From assembly GCF_002443255.2 (NCBI RefSeq), contig NW_019211458.1, positions 17,975,939-18,039,938 on the forward strand: a stretch of DNA of 64,000 nucleotides, given 5' to 3'. Positions 13,779 through 27,500 of the stretch are shown here, in pieces. The notes beneath the pieces are model-generated. The model was given only the letters and a program-made list of their open reading frames with translations. It was not told where the DNA came from and searched no databases. This stretch comes from Varroa destructor (Eukaryota > Arthropoda > Arachnida > Mesostigmata > Varroidae). Both the position numbers and the translations under genes were made by a program. Every line of letters begins with the position of its first letter. The stretch's first letter is position 1.

Positions 13779-15644
13779 TCACATAGCATCAAAGTTAAAT
13801 CTGTGTGCCTGCTGTTGACGCTCAAGACGATCCGCCTTTTTTTCAAGGAGATGCAACAACATAACCACAAGTAGATTAACGCAAACGATTCCACAGAAGG
13901 CAAAGACTGTGTAAAGCATTTTTTTTGAGGGTTTGATAAAGATTTTTGTCTGCCATTCTGATGGGTCTCTAGCCGGGTAAGGAATAACGAGTATTTGCGA
14001 GTTGGGAATAATTTGTATCCATTGATGGCCCGATGCGAGGCCAGGCATTCGAATCAGGAGGGTCTCAACAAAGTTTGGAGACAATCCGAGTCCGAAAACA
14101 ATATACGGCAGCTGCAGTGAACCGTGACCTGTCTGGTAAAGCTGAGCTGCTATGGACACGTGCTTACTACTATCTGAAGTCACGATCTCGTATCGAGCCA
14201 TCGGGCCGGGCTGGTTATAGCCATATTCGATAGTATCGCCAACACCTGCACATTGGCGTTTACTACAGAGGCCACTAGCGACGACGACCTTGATAAAGCA
14301 CACATCTTCCACATAATTATTTCTTAATGCTTCAAACTGCCAATCCGTGTGTTGCAAGCTACCTGTCGTCAGCAACACATCAAGCTTGCCATCCTCTTGA
14401 AGGTCGAAAAAACCCACATTAGTAACCTGGAGAACCGCTGCTACATCACCTATATTTGTGTAGCCCTCAAGCTGACGGCCTTCGACACAGATGGAGTCTT
14501 TATTGTTGCTACACTTTCGATTGCGGAAGCCGACCACAGCTCGATTTCCACTGATAAGATTGACAATTGTCATAAAATCTGGATAACCGTCCTGATCAAC
14601 GTCGGCAGACCTGAACGCCATCATGGCATTCACAGTGCGCTCATACAATGCGTCTTTCCAGAATGTCTCACCATTATGCAGCTGATAGAGAACCTTCCAG
14701 TAGCCATTGCCGGTATTATCTAGGTTCGATGAATTTTTACCAATCCAAATATACACAAGATCACAGAGCGCGCTGCAGAACTGCACGATGTGCAATAACT
14801 GGCCAATTGAAGCGAAGTCAACGAACGTCGACTGCCCTACCACTGCCGCGGTCCTCCCTTCGGGATAGGGCCGATTTGGGCCCTTTTCCCAAACGGCAGG
14901 AGCTCGCCAAAGCCATATCTCAAAGAAGTGTTGAGTCGAAATAAGTAAATCCGGGTTAAGATCACCGTTGAGATCGACGAACGAATTCGAGTGAGGACTG
15001 ACAATTTCTGGCAACTTATCACCCTCAGAACTGTTGAGGTTACCCCGAATACACTGATTAATTCCCTGTACACCGGATATACATTGAAGTACATTGCGTT
15101 GACGCGCATCTCCAAGCGACGTTAAGATGTCGACGACATGATCTCCATTATAGTCAAACAGTAAGGGCTCGACGTATACATCGGTGATATTAATGTAGTC
15201 CGAGAAATTTAGTGGTAGGTCAAAAAACTGTCCGGTGCCCCAAAAGATCGTTATTGTTCTGGCCTCCCGTGAGTATACGATGATATCCACTATCCGATCA
15301 CCATTGAGATCGCCGGGTATAACCGAAGTAATACGTGATGGAAAATCTGGCAAAAGGACATACCGCGTATATTTTTCGTCTTGAAAGCGCGACTGCAGTG
15401 CAATATTTACCTCCAAAGAGCGAAAACCCTTACTAGGAGAATCCGGGGCAACGAGCACAAAGACATCGATTAATTTGTCGCTGTTAAAGTCGGCGAAAGC
15501 CGCAAGATAACCAGACCGATTAAAGAACGTTCGATTGCCGACATTGACGAACGAGTCACGAACGCCGTCTGAGAAATGACTCATTAATGGTACAAAGATC
15601 AACAAAGCACCTAACATTTTCAGACTAAAGCTTCTCATGAGCAT
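13779..15644 (-). CDS. ITFG1: ITFG1/TIP-like FG-GAP repeat membrane protein
   Basis: An uninterrupted 621-codon frame, close to the family's usual length (about 610 residues in vertebrates). Residues 1-27 form a signal peptide. Six calcium-loop-type motifs of FG-GAP/VCBS repeats follow: DFNSDKLID (52-60), DLNGDRIVD (112-120), DYNGDHVVD (164-172), DLNGDLNPD (224-232), DVDQDGYPD (348-356) and DLQEDGKLD (414-422). A single membrane helix spans about 577-599, with a short basic cytoplasmic tail. Six N-glycosylation sequons (N37, N42, N146, N152, N204, N304) lie in the predicted lumenal/extracellular part. By family knowledge this is the T-cell immunomodulatory protein / integrin alpha FG-GAP 1 group, type I membrane proteins with a beta-propeller-like ectodomain; the molecular role is poorly defined. 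The chosen ATG has A at -3; a second ATG two codons on is possible. No intron interrupts the gene, unlike the kinase locus nearby. Confidence 0.95.
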   Translation of the reverse strand: MLMRSFSLKMLGALLIFVPLMSHFSDGVRDSFVNVGNRTFFNRSGYLAAFADFNSDKLIDVFVLVAPDSPSKGFRSLEVNIALQSRFQDEKYTRYVLLPDFPSRITSVIPGDLNGDRIVDIIVYSREARTITIFWGTGQFFDLPLNFSDYINITDVYVEPLLFDYNGDHVVDILTSLGDARQRNVLQCISGVQGINQCIRGNLNSSEGDKLPEIVSPHSNSFVDLNGDLNPDLLISTQHFFEIWLWRAPAVWEKGPNRPYPEGRTAAVVGQSTFVDFASIGQLLHIVQFCSALCDLVYIWIGKNSSNLDNTGNGYWKVLYQLHNGETFWKDALYERTVNAMMAFRSADVDQDGYPDFMTIVNLISGNRAVVGFRNRKCSNNKDSICVEGRQLEGYTNIGDVAAVLQVTNVGFFDLQEDGKLDVLLTTGSLQHTDWQFEALRNNYVEDVCFIKVVVASGLCSKRQCAGVGDTIEYGYNQPGPMARYEIVTSDSSKHVSIAAQLYQTGHGSLQLPYIVFGLGLSPNFVETLLIRMPGLASGHQWIQIIPNSQILVIPYPARDPSEWQTKIFIKPSKKMLYTVFAFCGIVCVNLLVVMLLHLLEKKADRLERQQQAHRFNFDAM

Positions 15645-16483
15645 TGTTGTTCGGCCAATGCAGAATACGCCTACGGTCGTTGACGGCTAGAACGCCTCAC
15701 TGCAAATTAATCAAAAGTGGGCGTTAAGTTTTATTGCAAGTCGGTCGAAATAAAAAAGCCTTACACTAGAAAGGGTGATCGAAGTCCTTCTCCGTACATT
15801 TCTCCGAGTTCCAAGTACAAACCGAATTTAGCTCAACATCAAAGCAATACAGACGGCTTGAGAAGCGCGATCCGGACGAAGTTCTTACTGCCTGGGACAG
15901 GATCTTTTGTTTGACAATTTTTACTTCTTTGAAGCCATAATCTCATAGCTTAAGGACTTATTATATCGCCGAAAGTGAGCTTCGTTATTACCAAGGCTTG
16001 GCGTGTGAGATAATAGAATGTTTACTGTGCAAACACCGCTAAAGTAAATTTTGTAATTTTTCTTGTAGAACATCTACCTGGATTTAATATTATCTTGTCG
16101 CAGAGCACGAGCTAATCTAGCTTGGTAACTTATATAAGTTAGACGATGTTCCAATACAGTCTTAACTAATTTGGTTCAATCATAAATCATGATTTCTTAC
16201 TTTTCTATATCAACGTGAGAACAGGTCCCATTAAAGTGGCATGGTACACTGGATTGATAAAACGAAGCGAATTATTAGGAATCATGTTTATGTATATATA
16301 CATATATTCTTTGCACATGTAGTACGTATGCACAATGCTGCGCGTATTTGAATTGTAGAAATCTTATAATAAAAAAACAAAAATTACTTCCCCTAAAATG
16401 TATTATAGAACCTTTTCTATTTGTTATTAATTAATTTCGGGTTTTCGAGAACCCAGCTTCAGGTGTGTTATTATATCCTAAAA

Positions 16484-16486
<3 letters not shown>

Positions 16487-16543
<57 letters not shown>
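16487..16543. repeat. (TA)n microsatellite
   Basis: About 28 TA units without interruption; another TA array begins about 160 bases further on. Confidence 0.97.
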
Positions 16544-16548
<5 letters not shown>

Positions 16549-16699
16549 AGTAATAAGTTGATGAACTAGCGTCTATCATGTTAGGCCGACCCTCTCTATA
16601 TTATAGATAACTACTAGCGTTAAAGCTTGAACTATGTGTTGACGGTATCGACTGATGACCTTCGATGAGAAATTCAGCAAAACGGAAAGACTTGATAAG

Positions 16700-16700
<1 letters not shown>

Positions 16701-16738
<38 letters not shown>
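16701..16738. repeat. (TA)n microsatellite
   Basis: Nineteen TA units; the second of two TA arrays within 250 bases. Confidence 0.97.
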
Positions 16739-16739
<1 letters not shown>

Positions 16740-19444
16740 CTACCGAAGGTGCTAAGTTACAGTTCAATATATCGTTTGTACCACTTATGTCACAAATTCA
16801 GTTGCATTATTAAAATACCTAACCATTGAGTTAACGGAGCATTATGTATCACTTTGCGTTAGCTAGCCACGATGATCATATAGAGCGATTTAAGTTTTAT
16901 CTGCTATGTTATAGATGTAATACTTACATTAAAAAAACATTAAATTATGGATACGCAAAAACATAAAAACATTGATGTGTTATTAATTTCACCATCTTAA
17001 CATATATGGCAATGTTTGTTCAGTTAATAGGTGATCTGCCATGGAGAACTTGTAGGCTCGGCATATCAGCTGTTTCTGCAGACATAGCGACATAGCGGCT
17101 GAGTAAACGTTCATTGGTTTGTAAAATCTAAGTGCTTTTTTGCTTATTCTCTAATAAAATGATGGGAATACATCAAAGATTTAATCCAAACTCCTACTCT
17201 CTTCAGTCCGATGAAAACTTCTCCGTATCATGACACTTGCGTTGCTGGCAAGCGTTGATGAAATTGGTTGTTATCTGTATCGTTGTATCGGAATGGTAGT
17301 CTCCTTAGGTTTTGTCACAAAAGTCATTACGTATGCTGTCTTCTGTCGATTTTCTTTACGGCTCAAAACAAGAAGTTTTAGCCAAAGCTAAAGGCACTTT
17401 CTACAGCATCGCTCGTACCACAAATTCTTCTAAGGTCAGTTCTTTATATGTCTTCGCCTAACAACAAGTGTGAACTTGCTAAGCTAATCGAACGCGGCAT
17501 GATTAAGTGACGCTGTAAAAGCTGTAACAGCTACCGCAGTACCAGTCGTAATAGTGGCCGTGTAGCCTGATAAAGGTCCAGGCGAAGGCGTAGCAATATC
17601 GTTTTGGACCTTACCGTAGCATCCTTCGGGCCCAAGTAAATACAAGCCCGCAAACGAAAAGGCGTTCCCATCGGGGATGTGACAGCCTGAACTAGGCCGC
17701 CGTCGACGTCGCCGTCGTCGTCGCCGTTCACTCCACCAAGGGACCACAAGAACCAACGAAGTAGCTAGTGAAAATATACTACAAAGGCAGAACTCAGCCG
17801 CTACACCGTAGCATGAAAAGCACAGTGATCACAAAAGAAGGAATGTCCGAAAACAGTCCATTTATTTAGTCGGTCACAGACTTCTGCAGGCTGCGTCCTA
17901 TTGCCTCCAGCGCCTATAGAGGTGACCGGACCCCTTGCCTATTTGTGTGCAGCACTGTGATGTGCGCCAGTGGGAAAACGTACTCAGCGTGTATTCAGTT
18001 AGTAGATTCTAGGGAAATCTATACGATTTTTTGTCAGAAAAACTGTAGAGTAGATTGACTTCGTGATGATCACTTAAGCACTGGGCTGTTTTGTTGAACA
18101 AGTAAAGACTCAATTGTATACGTTTAAGGTGACGAGAAAAAACATGTGAGTTCCATATTCTTAGCTATCGCCTTGGACGGACTATATGAAATCAGGGTTA
18201 CAGCTTTCAGAGCCAAAACCAACTGCGCATCTTTATGTTCTTTGTATTTGTACTTTGTTTTTTCAAATTACTCAGTTGAACTCTCGACGACATAGTAATA
18301 TTTGTCCAGTATACCCTTCAAGTACTCTGCCTTCCACAGTGATGTAATCTTCAATATTATTTGATCCGCCCCTCACTTACTTAGTTCCGGAAACTGTACC
18401 AGACAGCAATATCATGAAAAATACTTCGCGTTTGAGTCATCACCCTGACATAGCCATCAGACCTTGAATCTTATGTCCTCTATCTTTCTTGTGGCGCCTT
18501 TTCTCTGGCCCATTCTCCAATCTTTGTTTTACCTTCTATTAAGGATGAAGCTCTTTCCAGCAGGGAAAAAGATGGGTCGGTCGAGAAATAGCGATAATCG
18601 CCGCATCAATTCAACACACTTCATGATTCCTCCACTTATTTCTCAATGAACGCTAATTTTACCAGTCAGTAGTATGTACAGGAACGGGATGGTACGCTCG
18701 GCAGACAAATAAGTACCCTTGCTTTCTAGGCGGACCTATCCGGGGCGCCACCCTACAAACCTTCCGTCACTTTTTCCCGCACGCTATAGCTTAGAATATA
18801 GGGTAAGTTTATCGTAGCCTCTGCTTTTTTCTCTTATAGGTTATTGTTACAAATGGACAAAGTCAGCTCCGGTGCGGCTACAGCGCGGTCCGAGTTGAAA
18901 CAGTCCCTTTCTGTAGAAACGTAGTATTGATTTTCGTTTTTTTGCTGCATCTCGTGCACTGCCAGTACTTCCGAATGCCGCGACCTCTGTCGCTCCGCAT
19001 TGCATCATCCCTCGACCATCTATGTTGGTTTTCGTACTAGATGCACAAAAACAAGCCCAATCAAGACCCCAGCAAAAATCAAAAAGGCCCTAACCAAGCT
19101 GACAGCAAATTATCCTAAAACAAGGGTTCCTGCTCCCTGTCCTTCCGTTCATTTTGCTCAGTTGCACTGTTGACTAAATTTCAATGACATTTTGGCAACG
19201 CGAGACGGAAGCCAGCGACTGGTACGGTAGCTTTTGCAACTGGCTTCCGGTCCAAGAGAAATAGATACAGTGGTGACAACAACAGACTAAAATGAGGAAA
19301 AGGAAGTATCATAGACAAAAGAGAATTTAGTGTAGGCCAGCTTCCATATTTTCTCTATTCTTGGTGCTCATATTCTCTCACTTTAAGCCGTTCTTGCTAC
19401 GTTGGATCTAAGTTGGCTACCCTTTTGAAGCTTGTAATTCAGGT

Positions 19445-19472
19445 AATATTAATATATATACATATTAATATT
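19445..19472. repeat. AT-rich inverted repeat
   Basis: Eleven-base arms AATATTAATAT and ATATTAATATT pair perfectly around a 6-base spacer. Base composition alone makes such palindromes fairly likely here. Confidence 0.75.
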
Positions 19473-22400
19473 CTCTGAAATATCCACAATAGTCGAGGTA
19501 CTTCCAAGGGGACTATATCTGTAATCACATTACGGCGTGGCGCCGGAACAGCTTGGTCGATGCTTATGAAAAGTCCAAGCTTACCAAACCACAGCTGTAC
19601 GTACTGGAAGAACGAGAGGACGTAATTTTGTTAGGCGCCGGTGTGAACGGGACAGCTCCTAATCCTAGTCCACGCATGGAGGAGAGATCGAGAGATGAAG
19701 AAGGCGATAGGAATAACTTGTATTTGTAAGGTCCAGGCACAATCTATCTATGGTGATAGAGAAGCAATGGAGAAGTTCGCTGATGCGTGTTCGCTTTCGT
19801 ACTCTTGCCGTGCTTCCTTCTCCTAGAGGAAGTCGCTGGTTCAGGCTAGTGGCATTAATGGCAATTGGCCCTTCCTACTTACCTACTACAGCACTAATGC
19901 AAGGGCGCAAAGGGTAAAGCAGTATCATAAGACGGCAGGATAGCTTACGGCGATAAGGCTAACGTCGAGAGAAGACGGGAACAGAGAAAAGGATGATAGC
20001 AGCAAACAAATCTTACCAGTTGTCAAATAGATAGTTAGTGTTGCCGTGCAACGTAATCGTTATCCACATGTTATATTTAATGGACGATTGACTTTGTCCT
20101 ATATTGCTTACCACTGGGGAAGTTGCCATAGACTCCTTCTGCAGGCACCGCCACCAGTGCACCTGTTATTGATAAAACAGCTGTTGTTACCAAAAACAGC
20201 TTATGTGCACGCTTAATAACAGTACGCTGGCAAGTTTGTAGCGTGGGTTGGCTATCATAAAGTTGTTCTGGCAATAACTCCGTTTAGGGCTGAGACGGAC
20301 TAACTAGTGTGATCTGGCCCGATCGTTATCATTTGGTGAGACACAGTGCTAAAACTATTTTTTGTGATATTAAAAGGCTAACGATAGATCGCAGATACAA
20401 GGGAGTGAAAATTATCTAGAAGGAACAGACATGATGAATCGTTCCTTTAGTGATCTGGTTTCAGGACCTCTGAGTGCATCACAGAGGTCTCCAAAGAGGA
20501 GGGAGAAATTATCTATCTGTGTTGTGTGCTTGATTGTAGGTTCCTTAGAGTTCGAGAAGCGGTAAACAAAAAGCGAAATCGGACTTATACGAGTTGGACT
20601 CGCTCTGACGCATAAAGCCCGGATGGGTACCAGAATCGGACCTAGACTTATTTAAGCTTGTCGGCCGAGCCGTTCGAGTGTAAATAAAGGGGTTACATAG
20701 ACTTAAGGAGTTGTCGCCACCTATATTACATCTTTTTTTGCACAACAGCAGCCAAGCTTAACTTGGCAGTAACTGCATCAACAAAATTGACGCAAGCATT
20801 TGTTTCTATAGTTCGTTAATTAAGTTTTTAATACAGAATGCATACGTGCGAATAGATCTAGCGAAGATCGCGGATGTCGTATTCATATCTAGTTACAAGG
20901 CCTAAACCCTCAATCGTAGGCTAAGCTTGATGAATGCCAATTAGAAACTAAGCCTACGTATTTATTAGCCCTATACGCAGAAATGTGTTTATTAATCGGG
21001 TTAGGCATCACAAGAAAAAAATCGGAACAGAAATCGCTGGCCCTGTACGCGTCCTAGCATTGTTGACCGAACCGTTACCTGCAATAATGCATCAAGTCTA
21101 TCGTTATCTTGCCATATTGAAACAGCCGCAAGAAATGTGGGTGGCGCCCATCACATTGTAAAAGCCCTCTAAAAGAAGGTGTATTCGGTCGTTTTCATAG
21201 ATAAAGATTTACCTTAACCATTATTTTACCGTATGCCATATTAGACCCTGTGTTTGACCTTTCTGTCTTATTATCCATACAGAGTCATATTCATCTTACT
21301 GCCATACGTTCATCCTATAAGACCCCGGAGCGTTTTTTAGTTTTACTACAGATTTTTCTCCTAAATTTCTGTCTAAAATTCGCTTGCAAACTAGCGCCGC
21401 CGCCGCCGACATACTGATACGTGTTTTTCTAAAGGGAAAAAACAGTGATCTTTCGAACGACCTAAATTCCAAAAAAGGCCAGATTGGCCTGAACGAGTCG
21501 TGGCGCATCACGCTGCCTCTTTCTCCACGACCGGAAGAAGGTTGAGTATTCTATTGTAGCACTACTTACGTAAAACGTGCTGTGAAGATTATAAATAACG
21601 CTTTTCTCCTGAATGGCGGCACAGGCTTTCATCTGGAAATTTTGCGCACTCCTTTAACGTGTATAAGAAACGACAGAGCGAGCAAAGTGTTTCCAGCCAA
21701 AGCTAACCGTTCATCAATAATAAAAATTCTAAAGCGACTTGTAGAAGGCTATAGAATAAGGGAAGGGAAATGCGGATGCCTCACGACGACCTGCTTGCTG
21801 CTCAAAAAAGTTTAGAGGCTTGTGAGACCAGACCTGGAGATCGTTTGGAGCTGCAGCGTAATATGGTATTCTGGTAACGCAGATGGTTCCAGGCAATACA
21901 GAATTATTCATAATGACTCTGCATCTAAACAGCATTTCATGATTATGATCTGTTGAATTTCTTAACTCGTTTGATACTCGTGAGAGCCTACAAGGATAAT
22001 AGTCCTGGACCGAGCGGCATGGAAAAATCAACAGGGCGGGATACACAACCAGACTAAAGAAAACATGAACGATAAGATGAAAATGGAAGTTTGGCTCTTA
22101 TGAAAATACAAGAGCGTATTGAAACTGAATTGAATGCTGAGAGTGAACGATCTTTGCAATGAAGTACCTTCCACTTAACTTAGAGCTTTTCCTGTCAGTA
22201 AGCTGTCTCCGAAGCAGGTTACTTACGCCGGATTTGTGATCGGAATTGTCAAAACAAATTAGGACAAATAAAGTTTCTTAATTAAGATTTCATAAGTCGC
22301 TGTTGCTTTAATTGGGCTCAGTAAGCATTTTACCCATCAATAGTGAAGGCAGCAACCTTTGATGTGAGAAATATTTTCAACTCCACAATCTTCTATCGAC

Positions 22401-24524
22401 GATACAGGTCAAGTGGGGTCTTGGGAAAACAAACAATTTCCACCAGTCTTCGCTAAAATTCAAGTAAACCAAAGTGGCATCTTTATAATGGGACGTTCTA
22501 GAAACGGGTGGAACAGAGAAATTCTTCAGCTCATGCAGGCCAACCTATAGAGCTAGACTGACATGAATATAGGCCGTAACGTGGCTAACTGAATTTTCGA
22601 ATATGCACCGTAGAAATTCAAGTAAATAGTAAAAACCACCCTAATAGATTACCGTCATACAAATACAATGTCGTTGTATAGAAAGTATCTACGTAGAATT
22701 CGAAACTTGCGACATATTAAAAAAACACTGACGAAACTTAAAAACAGTAAATCGTAACAGCTGTATATTCCGAAGTTTGTACTGCACTCTTGGTGCCTTT
22801 CGTAATGTCCGCTATCCACAAAATGATTCAGTCGAATTGGCCTGTCGGAGTTCCTAATTTGTTCTGGTAAGTACGAGCCTACTAAGCAGGTAGGCCTAAA
22901 ACAGCTTTTCATACATCAGAATGGGAAGAACACGTCAGGAAAAGGAAATGGCGATAATTACGTCACAGTTAACACTGTGGGTTTTTACGCACCCTGGCCT
23001 ACTATTACTCGAATTGTTCGCAAGGTGTCTTAGAGGCAAATCTGATGCAAAGAGATTTACGCAGAGGCTTTCTGACTACAGTAAATGCTAAAATGATTGA
23101 TGATCATTTGTTCACTCAAGAAAAGCACAGCAGACCTGTTTGGATTACTCACCAAACGAACATTCTTACCGTAAATGCAGGAATCAATCCTCGACTCAAT
23201 CAACCTCTGGCTTGCGCATGGTCTAAAGAAGACTCCCATTTTTCCTAAAATTTCTACCCTATGCTCATGTTCTGAATATTATGCCCAGTGATATCTCTTT
23301 GAAGAAAGCGTACCCGTTGATAAATAAGTTTGTTTCAGTGTTCCAAAAAGTGTTGTAAAATCGTAGCTAGCTATAATGTCAAATGGTAGGCTATACGTAA
23401 GATGGCGTACCGATTAGTAGGGACAAGTTTGGCATGTACGTGCGTCACGCGAGTATGTTCTAGAATAAGGACTTGTAGCAGCCAAACAGCCGATATTTAA
23501 ATCTGCCAGGCGCTGTATCAAGACTGTCTGGATAAGCCTTCAATAAATATTGTCACGAGAGTGCCAACTTGCTTAGTGTCATTGTGAAGAGGCGCTTAGA
23601 AAATAGACCGAAAAGTTTCGACGTCGACGTGTGATTTATGGTGTTAAGGCTTCAGTTTAATGCTGAGGTCGATTCGAAAGGCAAGTACTTAAAGTAGCAC
23701 GTACGTCACGAAGTTCTCTACACGTCACCTTATTATCTGTTTGAAGTTAAATGCAGAGTGTGCATCGAAATGATTCCGATGGATCGTCTATACATGTACA
23801 TGTAATCATGGTTTGGCTCGAGATGCTTAGATAAGAATATTAGACGAGTTTATATGCATCATTCTCATTATTATCCATTTGTTCTTAGATGAAGATCCAG
23901 TAAACTGAACTATATGATTAAAGGAAAAAAATTACTCAGTACGTTTGCCTGTGCCCACAACGGTAACAACTAGGGATGTATTATATTGAGTTTGCTAATA
24001 TTGGTAGAGTTATTCAGTAGATTTCGGCGATTATTAAACTAAGGGTGCTAAGAAGACATGAGTGCGCGAACCATCCTTCAAGCTTATTCTATGCGTCGCT
24101 AATTTATCGATAACAAATTACAGATAGTTACCTGAGCTAACTATTGTTAGCTATTACATATTAGGCAAGCGCACTGGAAAGATAACGTATTTGACAACTA
24201 CACATAAGGGAAGTCCTCGAACTTTGAATCCGAGGCTCGTCGATTTCATACTAAAAACCAACCATCTGTTGGAGTACCTAACAGATACCTGACGTAAAAC
24301 TCGACATCTTCACGATAATGAGTAAAAGACCAAGATAAAATCCAGTGACCTGACTTGACGGGTAGGCATAGAGTGATACCCGAAAGCTACTGGGATCAAT
24401 TACAATCGATCTTCCATTAGTAACGTTTAAAATTAGTTTCAATGTAAGATCGTTTGTTGCTAAAACTTCACACCTTCTGTCTATTTGGTGAAGTTGTGTT
24501 TGTATTGCATCATATGAGAAAGTC

Positions 24525-24549
24525 CTACCTACCTACCTACCTACCTACC
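24525..24549. repeat. (CTAC)n microsatellite
   Basis: Six CTAC units. The same motif on the opposite strand (GTAG) recurs at 50331-50354. Confidence 0.95.
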
Positions 24550-27500
24550 GCGGTCTTCCATTCTTTCATTTCTTTCCATTCCAGTCTTATAATTCCAGAA
24601 GCAAACAAATCGAACTATCTGTATAATAATAGGTTATTATTGCTACTGCTACCCTATTACTAGAAATTATGCGTTGATTCAACAAATTCGTTAAATGCAT
24701 GAACGTTATGAGATACCATATTGAAGTTACATTCTAGCATGTAATCTTGGTCTAAGGGATCGAAGCGGTTCCAGCTTTCTTGGGCGAATTTTCAAAAAGT
24801 TTGGCAAACATTCTAGGTTGCTGTACCATTCCAGGTGGCCGTGTGCTAGAAAGGTTTCCAAATGAACTCTGCAAACTGGCAATAATTATTCGTGACGTTA
24901 TTTTTTTCGGCGGCGCGCCACGTCATTTCGCTTAGTGGGTTTATTTCCTAAATGAATGGGTCACAGTTGTGCCCATTTGTAGGTTTCTACATATGGAACT
25001 ACCGAACACATGTTATGCAAAATTAGAAACATCCAGAACGTAGAGGGGTAGTGTAAAATGCATATTTCCTCGTAGCTGATACATTCGCTAAGCATTACCG
25101 TAAATACTATTTTGTTTTTCCAAATAGCATGTAAAAATAGGCCACTTTATTCAGAATTCTGGCACGAGTTAGCAGACGATCTACTCTAGCAGCGAATTTA
25201 GTCCATCCAGATATTTGATAAAATGCTTTGTGAAAACATTGTGATTATAACCTTAATCAGCTGCGAAGTGATTGCCTCCATACAGGACAACATCGTCTTT
25301 TCATTTATTTCTCTTCAGCCAGTTGGACTGGATGGCTTCTAATTAAACGATATCGTGAAAACCGATTGCCATATATGAACGAGATCTCAGCGGGAAATCT
25401 TTGCGTAGAAATCGACCTTGATAATGCTGACAGTTACGTGAAGCCGTGATCCGTTAGTTCTCATTACGGTCAAGCAGTTCTTACATGAACAAATTCACAT
25501 CAATAGTTATACTGTTACATATAGTAATAGGTTCATGGTTACTTATAATGCTCTCGTGAATGAATCGTCTGCAACAGTTCCAACCGCGCCAGATCGATTC
25601 AACCAATTTCAAACTTAGGACTATTCTTTCCGTTGAGAATCCCATCAGCAATGCTACCAAGTGATGCAGCCAAGTAACTGCTCTTTTTCTATTATTGCGT
25701 TCGTCTTTGGTCGCTTACTCTAACCCGACGATGACCCTTCTGCCTGGCCAATAAATCTCGCGTCTCGAAAAAGCATCTTGCGTTTCAAAAGATTTCGAAT
25801 CGAGCCAAATGGTACAAAAGGCTTGCGCCTGAATACTGCCAGGCTTTGAGATGGATTCAGTACCACCCTTTCCTTGCTTCGGCCGGTTTGGGTTGCTATT
25901 GTTGCAAGTTAACGAAATCGGCTGCGACTTTTTGAAAATATCTAGCTCTATCATCCGAACCACGCAAACCATCTGGCACAACAAGCAGATTATAGAATTC
26001 CATTAAAGCCAATGAGTAACGTTGAAAACTGCTCTGGTAAATCGGTCAAGCTTGGGAACTCCGCTATGATGACGCGGTTAAGTTCAACCGATACAGGCTG
26101 ATTTCATAACACGGAGCGTTTAGGTAGACCATAACAGTCTGTCACTGACCAAATGTGTGCACTGGGATGCGGCCAACCCACTTAAGCCCCAAAAATATAA
26201 GCAAAGGCTATAAAAAAGCGCACTGTCACGTATGGCTGGGTGCTCCAAAGGCTAGGCCCCTGTAAAGATCAGGAAGCCACATTGCTTGATTTCTTTTCAA
26301 CTGTTGTTGATATTGACTCCTCTCCGCACAATTGGGGTCAATAGCATATCCTCTCTAGCCAGCATACTTGCCGTCTGCAAAGAGACCGGATGACCTGTCT
26401 CAAACAGATAATTATCAATTCTTGTCACAGTATGTCCTGCCATACAGACCTGCAGGGCAGCCGCGATGGCTATTGCAGGCTAGCAACCTCTGCTTACGGC
26501 AAAGGAATAGGCTGTCTGGTACAGGACGAATAAATCGTACTCTCAAAAATTGAATCTAGCGGAAACCAAGAGCCAATAATGCCCGGTAGAATTTCCATCT
26601 TCATGTAGAGTCACTTTCTAACAACATAACTACAATACATTACAAGTTAAACGTTGGTCGCTGAGTGACATGCTCTGCCGTGCAAGATCGCGTAGTGCAT
26701 AAGCTACAATTGCGAAGTATGCTGATTACAAGGAATACTATCAGATACGGTTTTTTTCGGTCGAAGTGCCATATGTCTCTCACTGTTCAGCGTCATTAGG
26801 TACCAGGATCCCAATAAAAATCAGACAACCCACTGCACTGGTAAAATTAGCCGTCAGTTGACTCTTAACAGCGGCAAATATACCGGAACCTCACGTTTGC
26901 GATTCACAGTATCAAACGTCGGATTATACCGCCACGCCGTTGAAATACAAGCTTCATGACGGTCCTGCAACTATAATCAGCTAGGCATTTTTAACATCGG
27001 CAAAATTCTGCGGTCATCACAAGTCAGTGTCAAAGCCAGCATAACTATTATCTAGTTTTTACACCCCCCACTGGTTTAGTTCTACACGTCCTTCCAACAC
27101 GAAAATGTTAGCCAGTTAGGGAATCAGTGCTAGCACCGTGCACGGTACATTCCTTATATAAAATCGCAGCTCTATAGATAACAGCAGTTGATCATTTAGT
27201 TAGACGTCGCCATGACCACTATTGACGTCAGTCAGAGCGAAGGTACCGTGTGTAGTTGATTCACTCATAGACTGATCGCTAACCAGTTTGACGGCGCAAT
27301 AGCGTCGCCGCTATGAAACAGGTAAAACATAACATGTTAGCGTAATAGTTGTGGAATCCGATTTATTTGTGGTCACAATTACGGAGAGATATACGCTTTG
27401 CTGTGTTATGTGGACGTTTGATACTGACGACGTTACCGTCAGACTGAAATGAGTAATTACAACTTTTGAGCCGCAGCCAGCAGTACTGTCACTATGCGAC

